Shown one piece after another: positions 46,160 to 54,522 of a stretch of DNA of 64,000 nt. This stretch comes from Clostridium sp. BJN0001 (lineage in GTDB: Bacteria; Bacillota; Clostridia; Clostridiales; Clostridiaceae). The stretch is from contig NZ_CP094971.1 of NCBI RefSeq assembly GCF_022869825.1, forward strand, positions 1,985,501-2,049,500. The letters run 5' to 3'. The notes under the pieces were generated by a model. The model was not told the DNA's origin. It was given only the letters and a program-made list of their open reading frames with translations, and ran no database searches. The translations under genes were made by a program, and so were the position numbers. How positions within the stretch are numbered: position 1 is the stretch's first letter; every line of letters starts with the position of its first letter.

Positions 46160-46925
46160 ATTTTCTCTTTACTCTATCAATAACATTATGTTTTCTAAGA
46201 TATGAATATTCTTCATCACTTATATCATTTAATGATTTGAATTCGTATCCTAATTTTTTATAAAGACTTATTATACTCTGAAGTGATGCTGTTGTTGTTT
46301 TCTTATTTTCAAGATCATGCATAAGTACAACTTCTACTTCTCTTTTTCCAGCCTGCTTTCTTATTGTTTGTTCAATTTCACATTGAGGTACAAGCGTTCT
46401 TAACGCATCCCCAGAATCCACATTCCAATCAATATAATCAATTTCTTCATTTCTTAGTTCGCTTCTTATCATTTTTAAAATTGAAGAATTTGCAACATGA
46501 TTATCTGATCCTCCAGGCATCCTGACAAACTTATGCTTCATATCACTTCCTCCTGCACTTTGAATTATCTCCATACATTTTTTTAAATCATTTATATAGT
46601 AATTAACAGATGAATAAAGAGTATGATATTCATGATTATAGCAGTGTGGAATTACAGCCATATTAAGATTCAATATTCTCTTTAATGTATTTAAATTTTC
46701 TTCTGCATTTTTACCTATAACGCAAAATGTAGCTTTTACATTATTAGATTCTAGTATGTCTAAAATTTTATCTGTATTATTAAATGAAGGCCCGTCGTCA
46801 AAAGTTAAAAACACCACCTTTTCATTTAATTCAGAAATTGGTTTATTTTCCTTCGCATACGTTTTAAAATTGACTAAGATGACAATAAATAATACAGTAG
46901 AAATAATTTTTATTATTCTTTTCAT
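46158..46925 (-). CDS. Exported polysaccharide deacetylase (NodB domain)
   Basis: A 255-residue protein with an N-terminal signal or anchor helix (residues 4-22, KRIIKIISTVLFIVILV) and the cut-like TYAKE. The NodB domain shows TFDDGPSFNN (catalytic and metal Asp) near 41, IPHCYNHEYH (metal His), RMPGGSDN near 138, DWNVDSGDA near 170 and LMHD near 200. It probably removes acetyl groups from peptidoglycan or a wall polymer outside the cell. GAGGTG precedes ATG. It is convergent with gatD and divergent from the carboxypeptidase gene, a cell-wall neighbourhood. Confidence 0.9.
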   Translation of the reverse strand: MKRIIKIISTVLFIVILVNFKTYAKENKPISELNEKVVFLTFDDGPSFNNTDKILDILESNNVKATFCVIGKNAEENLNTLKRILNLNMAVIPHCYNHEYHTLYSSVNYYINDLKKCMEIIQSAGGSDMKHKFVRMPGGSDNHVANSSILKMIRSELRNEEIDYIDWNVDSGDALRTLVPQCEIEQTIRKQAGKREVEVVLMHDLENKKTTTASLQSIISLYKKLGYEFKSLNDISDEEYSYLRKHNVIDRVKRK

Positions 46926-47002
46926 TTGTTTACACCTCTTTTCTCTTACTTTATTTTGTTCAGAATTCGATTTAATATTATATATTTTTTATTTTTTCTT
47001 CG

Positions 47003-47031
47003 TTGTTATTAATATTTATAAATGTTATACT
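47003..47031 (+). promoter_or_regulatory. Promoter of the D-Ala-D-Ala carboxypeptidase gene
   Basis: TTGTTA (47003-47008), 17-base spacer, TATACT (47026-47031). It lies upstream of the TTG start at 47072 and argues against longer starts. Confidence 0.7.
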
Positions 47032-47071
47032 TAAAATGTTTAAAAATATATTAGAAGCGGAGAGATACACC

Positions 47072-48367
47072 TTGAACAGAAAAACACTTATAAAACAATT
47101 GGCATTAGGACTTATACTCACATTTACATTACCTGTAAAAGCAGTATATGCTGCTACTAATTCATCTTCAAATCTTCCTGATATTCAGGCAGAAGCAGCA
47201 CTTGCAATGGACTATGAAACAGGTGAAGTTATTTATGAAAAAGATGGAGATTCTAAAAGATATCCTGCAAGTTGTACAAAGCTTTTAACAGGTCTTCTTC
47301 TTGCAGAAAATAAAAGTAAAACAGATGATATTACATTTACCGATTCGGCAAAACAACAGCCTGAATATTCTATAAATATAAATTTTATGCATAATTCCAT
47401 GAAAGTTGGAGATACTATGACAGCTGATGATGTTATGAAAGGACTTCTTCTTTTCTCTGGAAATGATACTGCATATATGATAGCTGATAATGTTGGTGGT
47501 TCATCAGATGGTTTTTCTGATATGATGAATGAAAAAGCTGCTTCACTTGGAGCTACAAGCAGTCACTTTATAACAGCTAATGGTCTTCATGATGAAAATC
47601 ATTATACTACAGCTTATGACCTTTCTCTTATTACAAAAGCTGCATTTGATAATGACTGGGAAAGAAGCGTAATGGAACTAAAAGATACATCTATTGATGT
47701 AAATGATAAAAAAATTATGCTTGAAAATAGAAACCTTACTTTAGGTGAGGATGGAAATATAGCTGGAAAAACAGGTCATACAAGTCAAGCTGGAGGATGT
47801 CTTGCAGCTGTATATGAACGTGACGGAAGAAAAATTGTCGGAATTATTTTAAAAAGTAAACAGATTGATAATGCTGACATGTCAAAGTTTAATGATATGG
47901 ATAAAATAATGGATTACAGCTTTAGTGCAGAAAAAGAGACATATATGCCAAGTAATTCTGTAGTTTCAGATATAGAAGTAAAATACAAACCTTTTATCTT
48001 CTTTGGCCCTGAAAAAACTTTAAATGCACCTGTAAAAGTAACTCAGAATGTAACATATTACAAAAACAATATAAATGACGCTGATTCAAAAATTGAATAT
48101 GATAATACTTCAAAATCTGCATGGCAGCTTTTAGGAACAAAAGATATAGATTTAACTTATAAAACAAGAAATCATGAAGAAAAAGTATCTGGTACTATAA
48201 CAGTAAGCTTTGGACAGATTTTTAAAGATAATTTAATCACATATTTAGCTGTAATAGTAGCAATTATAATAATTTTATCACTAATATTTATGTTATCTTC
48301 TTTAATAAGAAATAGAAAAAGACGTAATAACAGAAGAAGATATAATTATTCAAGAAGAAGATATTAA
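47072..48367 (+). CDS. D-alanyl-D-alanine carboxypeptidase (PBP5/DacF type)
   Basis: A 431-residue penicillin-binding protein that trims the peptidoglycan stem peptide. It starts at TTG, 9 bases after GGAG. This yields a clean signal peptide (NRKTLIKQLALGLILTF, cut after VYA-A). The catalytic motifs are in order: RYPASCTKLL (SxxK) near 64, FSGNDTAY (SxN) near 127 and AGKTGHTSQAGGC (KTG) near 227. After the PBP5_C domain a C-terminal helix (YLAVIVAIIIILSLIFML) anchors it, with an Arg/Tyr-rich cytoplasmic tail (RNRKRRNNRRRYNYSRRRY). The flavin reductase gene follows after 21 bases. Confidence 0.93.
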   Translation: MNRKTLIKQLALGLILTFTLPVKAVYAATNSSSNLPDIQAEAALAMDYETGEVIYEKDGDSKRYPASCTKLLTGLLLAENKSKTDDITFTDSAKQQPEYSININFMHNSMKVGDTMTADDVMKGLLLFSGNDTAYMIADNVGGSSDGFSDMMNEKAASLGATSSHFITANGLHDENHYTTAYDLSLITKAAFDNDWERSVMELKDTSIDVNDKKIMLENRNLTLGEDGNIAGKTGHTSQAGGCLAAVYERDGRKIVGIILKSKQIDNADMSKFNDMDKIMDYSFSAEKETYMPSNSVVSDIEVKYKPFIFFGPEKTLNAPVKVTQNVTYYKNNINDADSKIEYDNTSKSAWQLLGTKDIDLTYKTRNHEEKVSGTITVSFGQIFKDNLITYLAVIVAIIIILSLIFMLSSLIRNRKRRNNRRRYNYSRRRY

Positions 48368-48388
48368 TAAAAAAGGAGACCTTTAAAT

Positions 48389-48985
48389 ATGAGCAAACTT
48401 AATTTTAAAGGAAGCGTAATGCTAAACCCAACTCCTGTAGTACTTGTAACTTCTAAAAATAACGAAGGAAAAGTTAATGTCTTTACAGTAGGATGGATAA
48501 GTACAGTATGCACAAAAGAACCAGTTATTGCAATGGGAATAAGACCATCACGTCTTTCACATGAATATATAAAAGAAAGTGGTGAATGTGTAATAAATCT
48601 TCCTTCACGCAATATGGTTAAAATAGTAGACTACTGTGGAGTTGTTTCTGGCAGGAAAGTAGATAAAATCAAACATTTTGGTTTAAAACTTAATAAAGGA
48701 GTACAAATTGATACTCCATCACTTGATATGTCATCTGTAGCATTAGAATGTAAGCTTATGAGCATTACAAATCTTGGTACACATGATTTATTTCTATTAA
48801 AAATAGTTAATGTTAAAGTAGATGAATTTCTTTTAGATAAAAATAATAAAATATGTTTAGATAAAGCTGATTTAATATGTTACAGTCACGGAGAATATTA
48901 TGCACTTAATAAAAAACCTCTTGGAACATTTGGATATTCAGTAAAAAAGAAGCATAGAAAATCTACTAACAAGAATAAAGATTAA
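48389..48985 (+). CDS. Flavin reductase-like / flavoredoxin family protein
   Basis: A 198-residue FMN-binding split-barrel protein. NPTPVVLVTSKNNEGKVNVFTVGWIS near residue 13 (core VTSKNNEGKVN) and VIAMGIRPSRLSHEYIKESGECVINLP (core GIRPSRLSHEYI) are the family's flavin-binding segments. Members include flavoredoxins and NAD(P)H:flavin reductases in anaerobes; the partner cannot be told. It has no signal peptide and a lysine-rich C-terminus. AAAGGAGA precedes ATG. It lies 21 bases after the carboxypeptidase gene and is probably co-transcribed. Confidence 0.88.
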   Translation: MSKLNFKGSVMLNPTPVVLVTSKNNEGKVNVFTVGWISTVCTKEPVIAMGIRPSRLSHEYIKESGECVINLPSRNMVKIVDYCGVVSGRKVDKIKHFGLKLNKGVQIDTPSLDMSSVALECKLMSITNLGTHDLFLLKIVNVKVDEFLLDKNNKICLDKADLICYSHGEYYALNKKPLGTFGYSVKKKHRKSTNKNKD

Positions 48986-49006
48986 TTTAAAATCGAGATA
49001 ATTATA

Positions 49007-49037
49007 AAAAACTTTCGCCATTTGGGCGAAAGTTTTT
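49007..49037 (+). terminator. Bidirectional terminator between flavin reductase and yitT-like genes
   Basis: AAAAACTTTCGCC (49007-49019) pairs perfectly with 49025-49037; T runs flank it on both strands. Confidence 0.9.
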
Positions 49038-49039
49038 AT

Positions 49040-49882
49040 TTATTCATCAAAACTTGAAAATCCCTTTCCTAACACCTCAGTTGTTTCTGCAACAGTAATA
49101 AACGCTTTAGGATCATTCTCTTTTATAAACTTCTTTAACTTTATAAATTGACTTCTCTTCAAAATTGTAAGAACCATACATGTATTTTTTCCTGTAAAAC
49201 CTCCCTTTCCATAAAAAACTGTACATCCTCTTGAAATATTCTTTATTATATAGTTTGAAATTAGCTTTTCTCTGCTTGTAAAAATCATTATCTGTTTTGA
49301 TAAATTAAATCCATATATAAGCTTATCTATAAGTGTTCCTGTTATATATATACTTATAAGTCCAAAAAGACCAAGTTCAACTCCAAAAGTATATAATGCA
49401 AGTAAAACTACTATAGAATCTGAAATAAGAAGTCCTTTTCCAAAATCAATATGAAAATATTTTGATAAAAGTTTTGCAGTAATACTCGTTCCACCTGTTG
49501 TCGCATTTTGAGAATACATGAGAGCTGTTCCTATTGATAATATAAGGCTTCCAAAAATAGATGCAAGAATCAGATTATCCGTAACAGGCATTGATACTAA
49601 AAATTTTTCAAATACTACTATACCAAATGTAAGTGTAAATGCTGCATAAACACTCTTTATTCCAAACCTGCCTCCTATAAATACAAATGCCAAAATAAAT
49701 AATATTACATTACATATAAGCATTACAATTCCAGTATTTATTTTAAAAAGCGAATTAACTATAAGTGCAAGTCCTGTCACTCCACCGTTTGCAATACTAT
49801 TAGGGAAGAAAAAATATTCAAGAGATATAATATCAAAACATACACCTATAGTTATAAAAATATATTCTTTTAAAATCTTCAT
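49040..49882 (-). CDS. YitT family membrane protein (DUF161 + DUF2179)
   Basis: A 280-residue protein with about five to six membrane helices in the N-terminal 190 residues, including PNSIANGGVTGLALI and YSQNATTGGTSITAKLL, the duplicated YitT glycine motifs. A cytoplasmic DUF2179 domain follows (SREKLISNYIIKNISRGCTVFYGKGGFTGK, core RGCTVFYGKGGFTG). Function is poorly defined; some relatives are linked to amino acid or formate-type transport. ATG 49882 follows GGAGGAAGT; the upstream in-frame stretch is excluded. It is a single gene. Confidence 0.88.
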   Translation of the reverse strand: MKILKEYIFITIGVCFDIISLEYFFFPNSIANGGVTGLALIVNSLFKINTGIVMLICNVILFILAFVFIGGRFGIKSVYAAFTLTFGIVVFEKFLVSMPVTDNLILASIFGSLILSIGTALMYSQNATTGGTSITAKLLSKYFHIDFGKGLLISDSIVVLLALYTFGVELGLFGLISIYITGTLIDKLIYGFNLSKQIMIFTSREKLISNYIIKNISRGCTVFYGKGGFTGKNTCMVLTILKRSQFIKLKKFIKENDPKAFITVAETTEVLGKGFSSFDE

Positions 49883-49970
49883 ACTTCCTCCATAAAAACT
49901 TATAAAGTGTATAAACACTTTAATAAAATAATATTTTTATTTTATATCATTTAGACTTATTTATTCATAT

Positions 49971-50789
49971 TTACTCTGATTTTATAAATTTCTTTTCTAT
50001 TATCGAAACAGCCTTATACATAATAAAAGCTACAAAAGCTAAAATAACTATACTCATCATTACCATATCAAGTTCTGCTATTTGACCTCCATAGATTATT
50101 AAAAAACCAAGTCCCTTTTTAGCCACTAAAAATTCTCCCATTATTACTCCTACCCATGATAGTCCAACATTTATTTTAAGTGCTGATATAAAAACTGGAA
50201 TGGAGTATGGAAAAATAAGATATTTTAATATTTGAAATCTATTTGCCCTGAAGGTTTTCATAAGCATCATTTTTTCATCATCTATTTCATTAAAAGCTGT
50301 AAGTATGCTTATGATTGTTGTTACTATTGAAATAAGAAGAGTTATTGCAATTATTGAGGCCATACCATTTCCTATCCAAAAAATAATTATAGGTGCAAGA
50401 GCAACTTTTGGAAGAGCATTTAAGACTACAAGATACGGATCAAGTACTTTTGAGGCATTCTTAAACCACCACAAAAGGACAGCAATAAATCCGCCAAGAA
50501 CAGTACCTAAAAGAAATCCTATTATGGTTTCATAGCACGTAACATATATATGAGTAAAAATGCTTCCATCATTATATAATGAAATAAAACACTCTATAAT
50601 TCTTGATGGACTTGATGTTAAAAATGGATCTATCCATTTTAAGTCTGCTGCAATTTGCCAGAGAAAGATAAAAACAACAAGTATAACTATTCTTATTACT
50701 GTTATCTTAATTTTCTCTCTTTTCACTTTTTTTAAATATTTTCTATGCTCTAAGCTACCAATATATTTATCCTTCCTCTTTCTAAACAT
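49971..50789 (-). CDS. ABC transporter permease (SsuC/TauC type)
   Basis: A 272-residue permease with six or so helices. LGTVLGGFIAVLLWW and the cytoplasmic EAA-like loop (LMLMKTFRANRFQILKYLIFPYSIP, core RANRFQILKYLIFPYS) contact the ATPase. ALPKVALAPIIIFWIGNG is the hallmark of the nitrate/sulfonate/taurine/thiamine-precursor permease group. Its ATG shares one base with the ATPase stop (TAATG). It is the third gene of the SBP-ATPase-permease operon. The ligand is unknown. Confidence 0.9.
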   Translation of the reverse strand: MFRKRKDKYIGSLEHRKYLKKVKREKIKITVIRIVILVVFIFLWQIAADLKWIDPFLTSSPSRIIECFISLYNDGSIFTHIYVTCYETIIGFLLGTVLGGFIAVLLWWFKNASKVLDPYLVVLNALPKVALAPIIIFWIGNGMASIIAITLLISIVTTIISILTAFNEIDDEKMMLMKTFRANRFQILKYLIFPYSIPVFISALKINVGLSWVGVIMGEFLVAKKGLGFLIIYGGQIAELDMVMMSIVILAFVAFIMYKAVSIIEKKFIKSE

Positions 50790-51547
50790 TATTTATCAAG
50801 CTCCTTCCATAAGAGATCAAAATATTCTTTGAATTCAGACTCTTCTCTTTTCTGAAATGGAGTAAGATCTTTATTTTTAAAATTAATATCTATAATTCTT
50901 TTTATTCTGGATGGACGCTTGCTTAAAACTATTACTCTCTGTGCAAGTGAAATTGCCTCTGCTATATCGTGAGTTACCATTATTGCAGTCTTTTTTTCAT
51001 TCTTAATTATCTTATACACATCATCACAAACAAGAAGCCTTGACTGATAATCAAGTGCAGAAAAAGGCTCATCTAAAAATAGTATCTCTGGATTTAACGA
51101 AAGAGTTCTTATAAGTGCAACCCTCTGCCTCATTCCACCTGAAAGCTCTTTTGGGTAATAATCTTTAAATTTATAAAGTCCATACTGATTTAAAAGAAAG
51201 TCAACCCTCTTTATAGATTCTTTATTTAATTGTTTTTTAATCTTTAATCCCAAAATAACATTTTCATAAACGGTATACCATTCAAACAGATTGTCTTTTT
51301 GAAACATATATCCAATCTTATCAACATTTTCATCTATACTAGAATTCTCATAGAGAACCTTACCAGCTGATGCTTCTAAAAGACCACTTAAAATATTCAA
51401 AAGCGTTGATTTTCCACATCCAGACGGACCCAGTATACATATAAAATCGCCTTCATCAACATTAAAACTTATATTCAAAAGCGCACGAGTTTCACCATTT
51501 ACTGAATGATAATTTTTAGAAACATCTGATATCTTTAGTAGACTCAT
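50789..51547 (-). CDS. ABC transporter ATPase (SsuB/TauB type)
   Basis: A 252-residue nucleotide-binding subunit. Walker A LGPSGCGKSTLLN near 40, Q-loop YMFQKDNLFEW near 85, signature LSGGMRQRVALIR near 130, Walker B ILFLDEPFSALD near 150 and the switch His VTHDIAEA near 192 are all intact. It powers the import system encoded with its neighbours. It starts 29 bases after the binding-protein gene and is coupled to the permease by a 1-base overlap. Confidence 0.95.
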   Translation of the reverse strand: MSLLKISDVSKNYHSVNGETRALLNISFNVDEGDFICILGPSGCGKSTLLNILSGLLEASAGKVLYENSSIDENVDKIGYMFQKDNLFEWYTVYENVILGLKIKKQLNKESIKRVDFLLNQYGLYKFKDYYPKELSGGMRQRVALIRTLSLNPEILFLDEPFSALDYQSRLLVCDDVYKIIKNEKKTAIMVTHDIAEAISLAQRVIVLSKRPSRIKRIIDINFKNKDLTPFQKREESEFKEYFDLLWKELDK

Positions 51548-51576
51548 CTCTTGTCACCCCTTTACTAAAAGATTAG

Positions 51577-52593
51577 CTATTTATTCATTGCTTTATCAGC
51601 AAATGAATTATCAACTATCTTATCATATGAAGGTCTTTCCTTTAAAAGAGAATTATCATAATCTTGAATTATATCCATGAGTTTATCAAGATTTTCTTTT
51701 TCAATTCGTGGATTTTTGGCAAGTGAATCTATCTTTCTATAATTATCAAGAACAGTAACAATTGTCTGCTTATCTGTTCCTGGGAAATAATCTATTATCT
51801 CATCAGCAATCTGAGAAGTATTATGATGAAAATACCACTGCTGTCCTTCATAAATAGCATTAGTAAAACCTTGAACTATTTCTTCATTTTCTGCTATATA
51901 TTCTTTAGAAGCAAAGAAACATGTATATGGTATCTCTCCAGAATCTTCTCCAATTGAAGCAACAATCTTACCTGATCCTTCTTTTTCTATAGCTGAAGCT
52001 GTTGGTTCAAATAATGTTACATAGTCACCAGTATTACCTTTAAATGCTCCTGCAGTTGCTGCAAAATCAATATTATTTACCATATTTACATCTTTTTTAG
52101 GATCAATATTATTTTTTTTCATTACGTATTCGAAAACCATCTCAGGAACACCACCAGGACGTCCTCCTATTACATCTTTACCTTTTATATCCTGCCAATC
52201 AAAATGATCTGTCTTCTCACGTGATACTAAAAATGAACCATCTTTCTGTGTAAGTCCACAAAATAGAACAGGATAATTCTCTCTTCCTTGATTATTTATA
52301 TAAATTGTCTGCTCAGGTCCACAAAATCCTACATCAGCTGATTTACTCATAACAGCCTGCATAGTCTTATCTGCTCCTTGTCCTGTCTGAAGGTCTATTT
52401 CTATACCATTATCTTCGAAATATCCTCTGTGTATTGCAATATACATAGGAGCATAAAAAATAGAACGTGTTACTTCATTTAAACGTACAGTAGTTAAATT
52501 ATTAGATTCATTTCTATTTGAGCAACCAACCTGAGAAATTAAAATTAACGCAATTCCTAAAATAGAAAGAAATTTTTTAATATATTTTTTCAT
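51577..52593 (-). CDS. ABC transporter substrate-binding lipoprotein (NMT1/SsuA type)
   Basis: A 338-residue lipoprotein. The signal peptide ends in the lipobox LISQVGC, with acylated Cys at about residue 24. The mature part has the NMT1/THI5-like fold: FYAPMYIAIHRGYFEDNGIEIDL, ADVGFCGPEQTIYINNQG and GGRPGGVPEMVFEYVMKK. This class binds sulfonates, taurine, pyrimidine precursors of thiamine and similar ligands. I see no TPP riboswitch upstream, so a thiamine role is not supported. GGAGAAAGG precedes ATG. An IS110 element lies about 100 bases upstream, so the promoter may be affected. Confidence 0.9.
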   Translation of the reverse strand: MKKYIKKFLSILGIALILISQVGCSNRNESNNLTTVRLNEVTRSIFYAPMYIAIHRGYFEDNGIEIDLQTGQGADKTMQAVMSKSADVGFCGPEQTIYINNQGRENYPVLFCGLTQKDGSFLVSREKTDHFDWQDIKGKDVIGGRPGGVPEMVFEYVMKKNNIDPKKDVNMVNNIDFAATAGAFKGNTGDYVTLFEPTASAIEKEGSGKIVASIGEDSGEIPYTCFFASKEYIAENEEIVQGFTNAIYEGQQWYFHHNTSQIADEIIDYFPGTDKQTIVTVLDNYRKIDSLAKNPRIEKENLDKLMDIIQDYDNSLLKERPSYDKIVDNSFADKAMNK

Positions 52594-52802
52594 AACCTTT
52601 CTCCTACTAAAATAAGTATACTGTATAATATGAAGAATATTGTGTATGTTGTGTTACTTTTTATGATATAATTTCTTATTGAGATAAATATTTAGACCAG
52701 CTAATAATAGTCAAGTAAATTTCTAAAAAATATTAATTCTAAAAAAGTGCATAGCAAACAAACCGTTCAAAAACACGAACGATTACAAAAACAGGAAATA
52801 AA

Positions 52803-54104
52803 TTAAGCTACCTTATGTAGATGCTTATTTTCTAAAAACATTTGTTTATGTAGTTTAGGATCTCTTTGTTCAAAGGGCGTTTGATCTCGAAGAACAGCAA
52901 AAATATAATTCAATATTTTGTGCATTATAGCAACCAAAGCAACTTTAGCTTTTTTGCCTTTTAGATTAACTTGATAGTATTCCAATAAAACTTTGTTTAT
53001 AGGGATTCCATTACGATTACGCCTAATTGAGGCAAGAGCTACAGCATACAATGCTCTTCGACCGATTCGAGTTCCACGTTTGGATATTTTGCATTGGTCA
53101 CCTTGAAATTTACCAGACTGATTAATAGAACTGTCTATACCAAAGAAAGCTACAAGATGTTTAGGCTTAATAAAGCCGTTAATATCACCTATTTCAGCTA
53201 TTAAAGTAATAGCTGTTAAGCGTCCTATTCCTGGAATTGAATTTATTAATTCAATATTATTTCTGATAGATTCAGGAAATTCAGATGATTCAATCAGTGT
53301 GTTGATTTCATTTAATAAGTTATCTATTTGTTCTTCAAAAGCTTTTATTAATGCCAAAGAACTAGATATTTTAACAGACAAACCGCTTAGCGGAACGCCA
53401 ATAGTCGCAGCTTCTTTTGCAACAGCAATTAACTTTGAATAGATGTTTTCAGACCAAGTTAAACCTTTTTTAGATTTTTCAACAAGAATTTTTAGTATAT
53501 CTTCTTTTGAGGCATCTATTATTGATTTTGGAGTTGGATAGTTACTTAAAATTTCAAGTGATGTATTAGATGTGGAATCTGAAAATACAGTATTGTAATT
53601 TGGAAAGATAACTCTCAAATCAGCAGATAACTTCTTTTTATAAATAGAACATGTATCTGTAAGCTTATAGTATTCTCGCACGATATTTTTCAAAAGAAAA
53701 ATATCAAGATCATTTGGCGTAGATAACTTAATATTTTGAAATTTTCCTATGTTCGCAATAGATAAAGCATCTTTTTTATCATTTTTCACTTTTCTTATAT
53801 CCACATTTTTGTTACACTTAGTAACGAGTGGATTGATAACAAATGTGTTATCAAAATTATTATTAAGATAGTGGAAAAGAGATAAGTGGTACACACCAGT
53901 GGACTCCATGAAAATGCCAGTTTTCATGTTAAACTCTTCTTCCACTTTTTTTATTTCATTAACTAAGTAATTGAAGCCGCTTACGTCATGCTTTATCTTA
54001 AATGATTTTTTATAAACATCACCATTAGGTGCGAGTATTGCAGCATATGAAAAATCAGCTGAAACATCAATTCCAACTACAGGACTATTAAAAAATTTAG
54101 ACAT
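52803..54104 (-). CDS. IS110-family transposase (DEDD recombinase)
   Basis: A 433-residue transposase. The N-terminal RuvC-like DEDD domain has VGIDVS (Asp13), MESTGVYH (Glu67) and RKVKNDKKDALSIA (Asp109, Asp112). A coiled-coil region follows, then the Transposase_20 domain with the helix-hairpin-helix INSIPGIGRLTAITLIAEIGD and FFGIDSSINQSGKFQG, whose Ser is the likely nucleophile by analogy with IS621. The C-terminal GTRIGRRALYAVALASIRRN is typical. ATG 54104 follows AAAGGAGATATAT; an in-frame upstream extension is excluded. IS110 recombinases act with an RNA guide from the element's own non-coding end. Confidence 0.95.
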   Translation of the reverse strand: MSKFFNSPVVGIDVSADFSYAAILAPNGDVYKKSFKIKHDVSGFNYLVNEIKKVEEEFNMKTGIFMESTGVYHLSLFHYLNNNFDNTFVINPLVTKCNKNVDIRKVKNDKKDALSIANIGKFQNIKLSTPNDLDIFLLKNIVREYYKLTDTCSIYKKKLSADLRVIFPNYNTVFSDSTSNTSLEILSNYPTPKSIIDASKEDILKILVEKSKKGLTWSENIYSKLIAVAKEAATIGVPLSGLSVKISSSLALIKAFEEQIDNLLNEINTLIESSEFPESIRNNIELINSIPGIGRLTAITLIAEIGDINGFIKPKHLVAFFGIDSSINQSGKFQGDQCKISKRGTRIGRRALYAVALASIRRNRNGIPINKVLLEYYQVNLKGKKAKVALVAIMHKILNYIFAVLRDQTPFEQRDPKLHKQMFLENKHLHKVA

Positions 54105-54130
54105 TGTATATATCTCCTTTAAATTAAATT

Positions 54131-54311
54131 TGAGATAGAATAGAACTTCCAATCTATCAGATAGCTTATAACCTTGTTTGTGACACGGGTAATTCCCAAA
54201 GGGAAACCCAACCAGCTAAACATAGAATTCTACCTGATGGAATGATACGCTAACTTACGGGTATAGGTTCTAAATAAACCTCCCAGGAGGGATACATCTA
54301 TCTTCTATTCA
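54131..54311 (-). ncRNA. Candidate IS110 bridge RNA
   Basis: Upstream of the transposase, about 180 nt begins just after a TATAAT (54317-54322) and can fold extensively. A short hairpin CCTCC/GGAGG is followed by loop 1, closed by AACCT-type pairs (ACCT with AGGT, ATAC with GTAT). Loop 2 is closed by TAGCT/AGCTA and holds GGGT..CCC TTT GGG..ACCC. The 5' part (GATAGA) can pair with the 3' part (TCTATC). Two internal loops in series, the length and the position match bridge RNAs of the IS110 group. Ends are approximate. Confidence 0.65.
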
Positions 54312-54346
54312 GGAGTATTATACTAAACTATATTAAATTTGGTTAG

Positions 54347-54522
54347 ATTCCTTTTGGAATTTAAATAAAAAACTATTTTAAGTATGAAATGCATATTCCC
54401 TATCGGGGCGTAGGCAGAGTAATAAATAAGAATATTAAGAATAATTAGAAATGTAATGTTCGTTAGTAGACTAAATGGTTTTCTATCAAATGTTACAACT
54501 AGATTATACAAGGAGGGTTACA
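54347..54522. other. Non-coding gap between the IS and the DUF975 gene
   Basis: No gene is seen. It starts with a perfect palindrome ATTCCTTTTGGAAT (54347-54360) at the proposed insertion edge. It also contains a GC-richer patch near 54392-54418 (CCCTATCGGGGCGTAGG) and an inverted repeat TTAGT/ACTAA (54463-54474). The DUF975 ribosome site AAGGAGGG ends it. No good promoter is visible. Confidence 0.5.

Larger units (their letters stand above)
52694..54346 (-). mobile_element. IS110-family insertion sequence (ends proposed)
   Basis: About 1.65 kb holding one DEDD transposase gene and a structured non-coding left end. IS110 elements have no terminal inverted repeats or target duplications, so ends must be inferred. 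I place CT cores at 54345-54346 (left end, GGAAT/CT/AACC on the minus strand) and 52694-52695 (right end, GGT/CT/AAAT), based on matches to the candidate bridge RNA. It sits between the SBP gene and the DUF975 gene. A short hairpin CGTTC/GAACG (52764-52781) follows the transposase stop. The gene is intact, so the copy may be active. Confidence 0.7.

Noticed and set aside
52594..52693. TPP or other riboswitch upstream of the NMT1-type binding protein
   Set aside because: No conserved core or terminator/antiterminator pair is visible.
52679..52708. Plus-strand promoter TTGAGA - 18 bases - AATAAT
   Set aside because: It crosses the proposed IS end and would read into the IS against the transposase; kept only as a note that the old DUF975 promoter may lie here.
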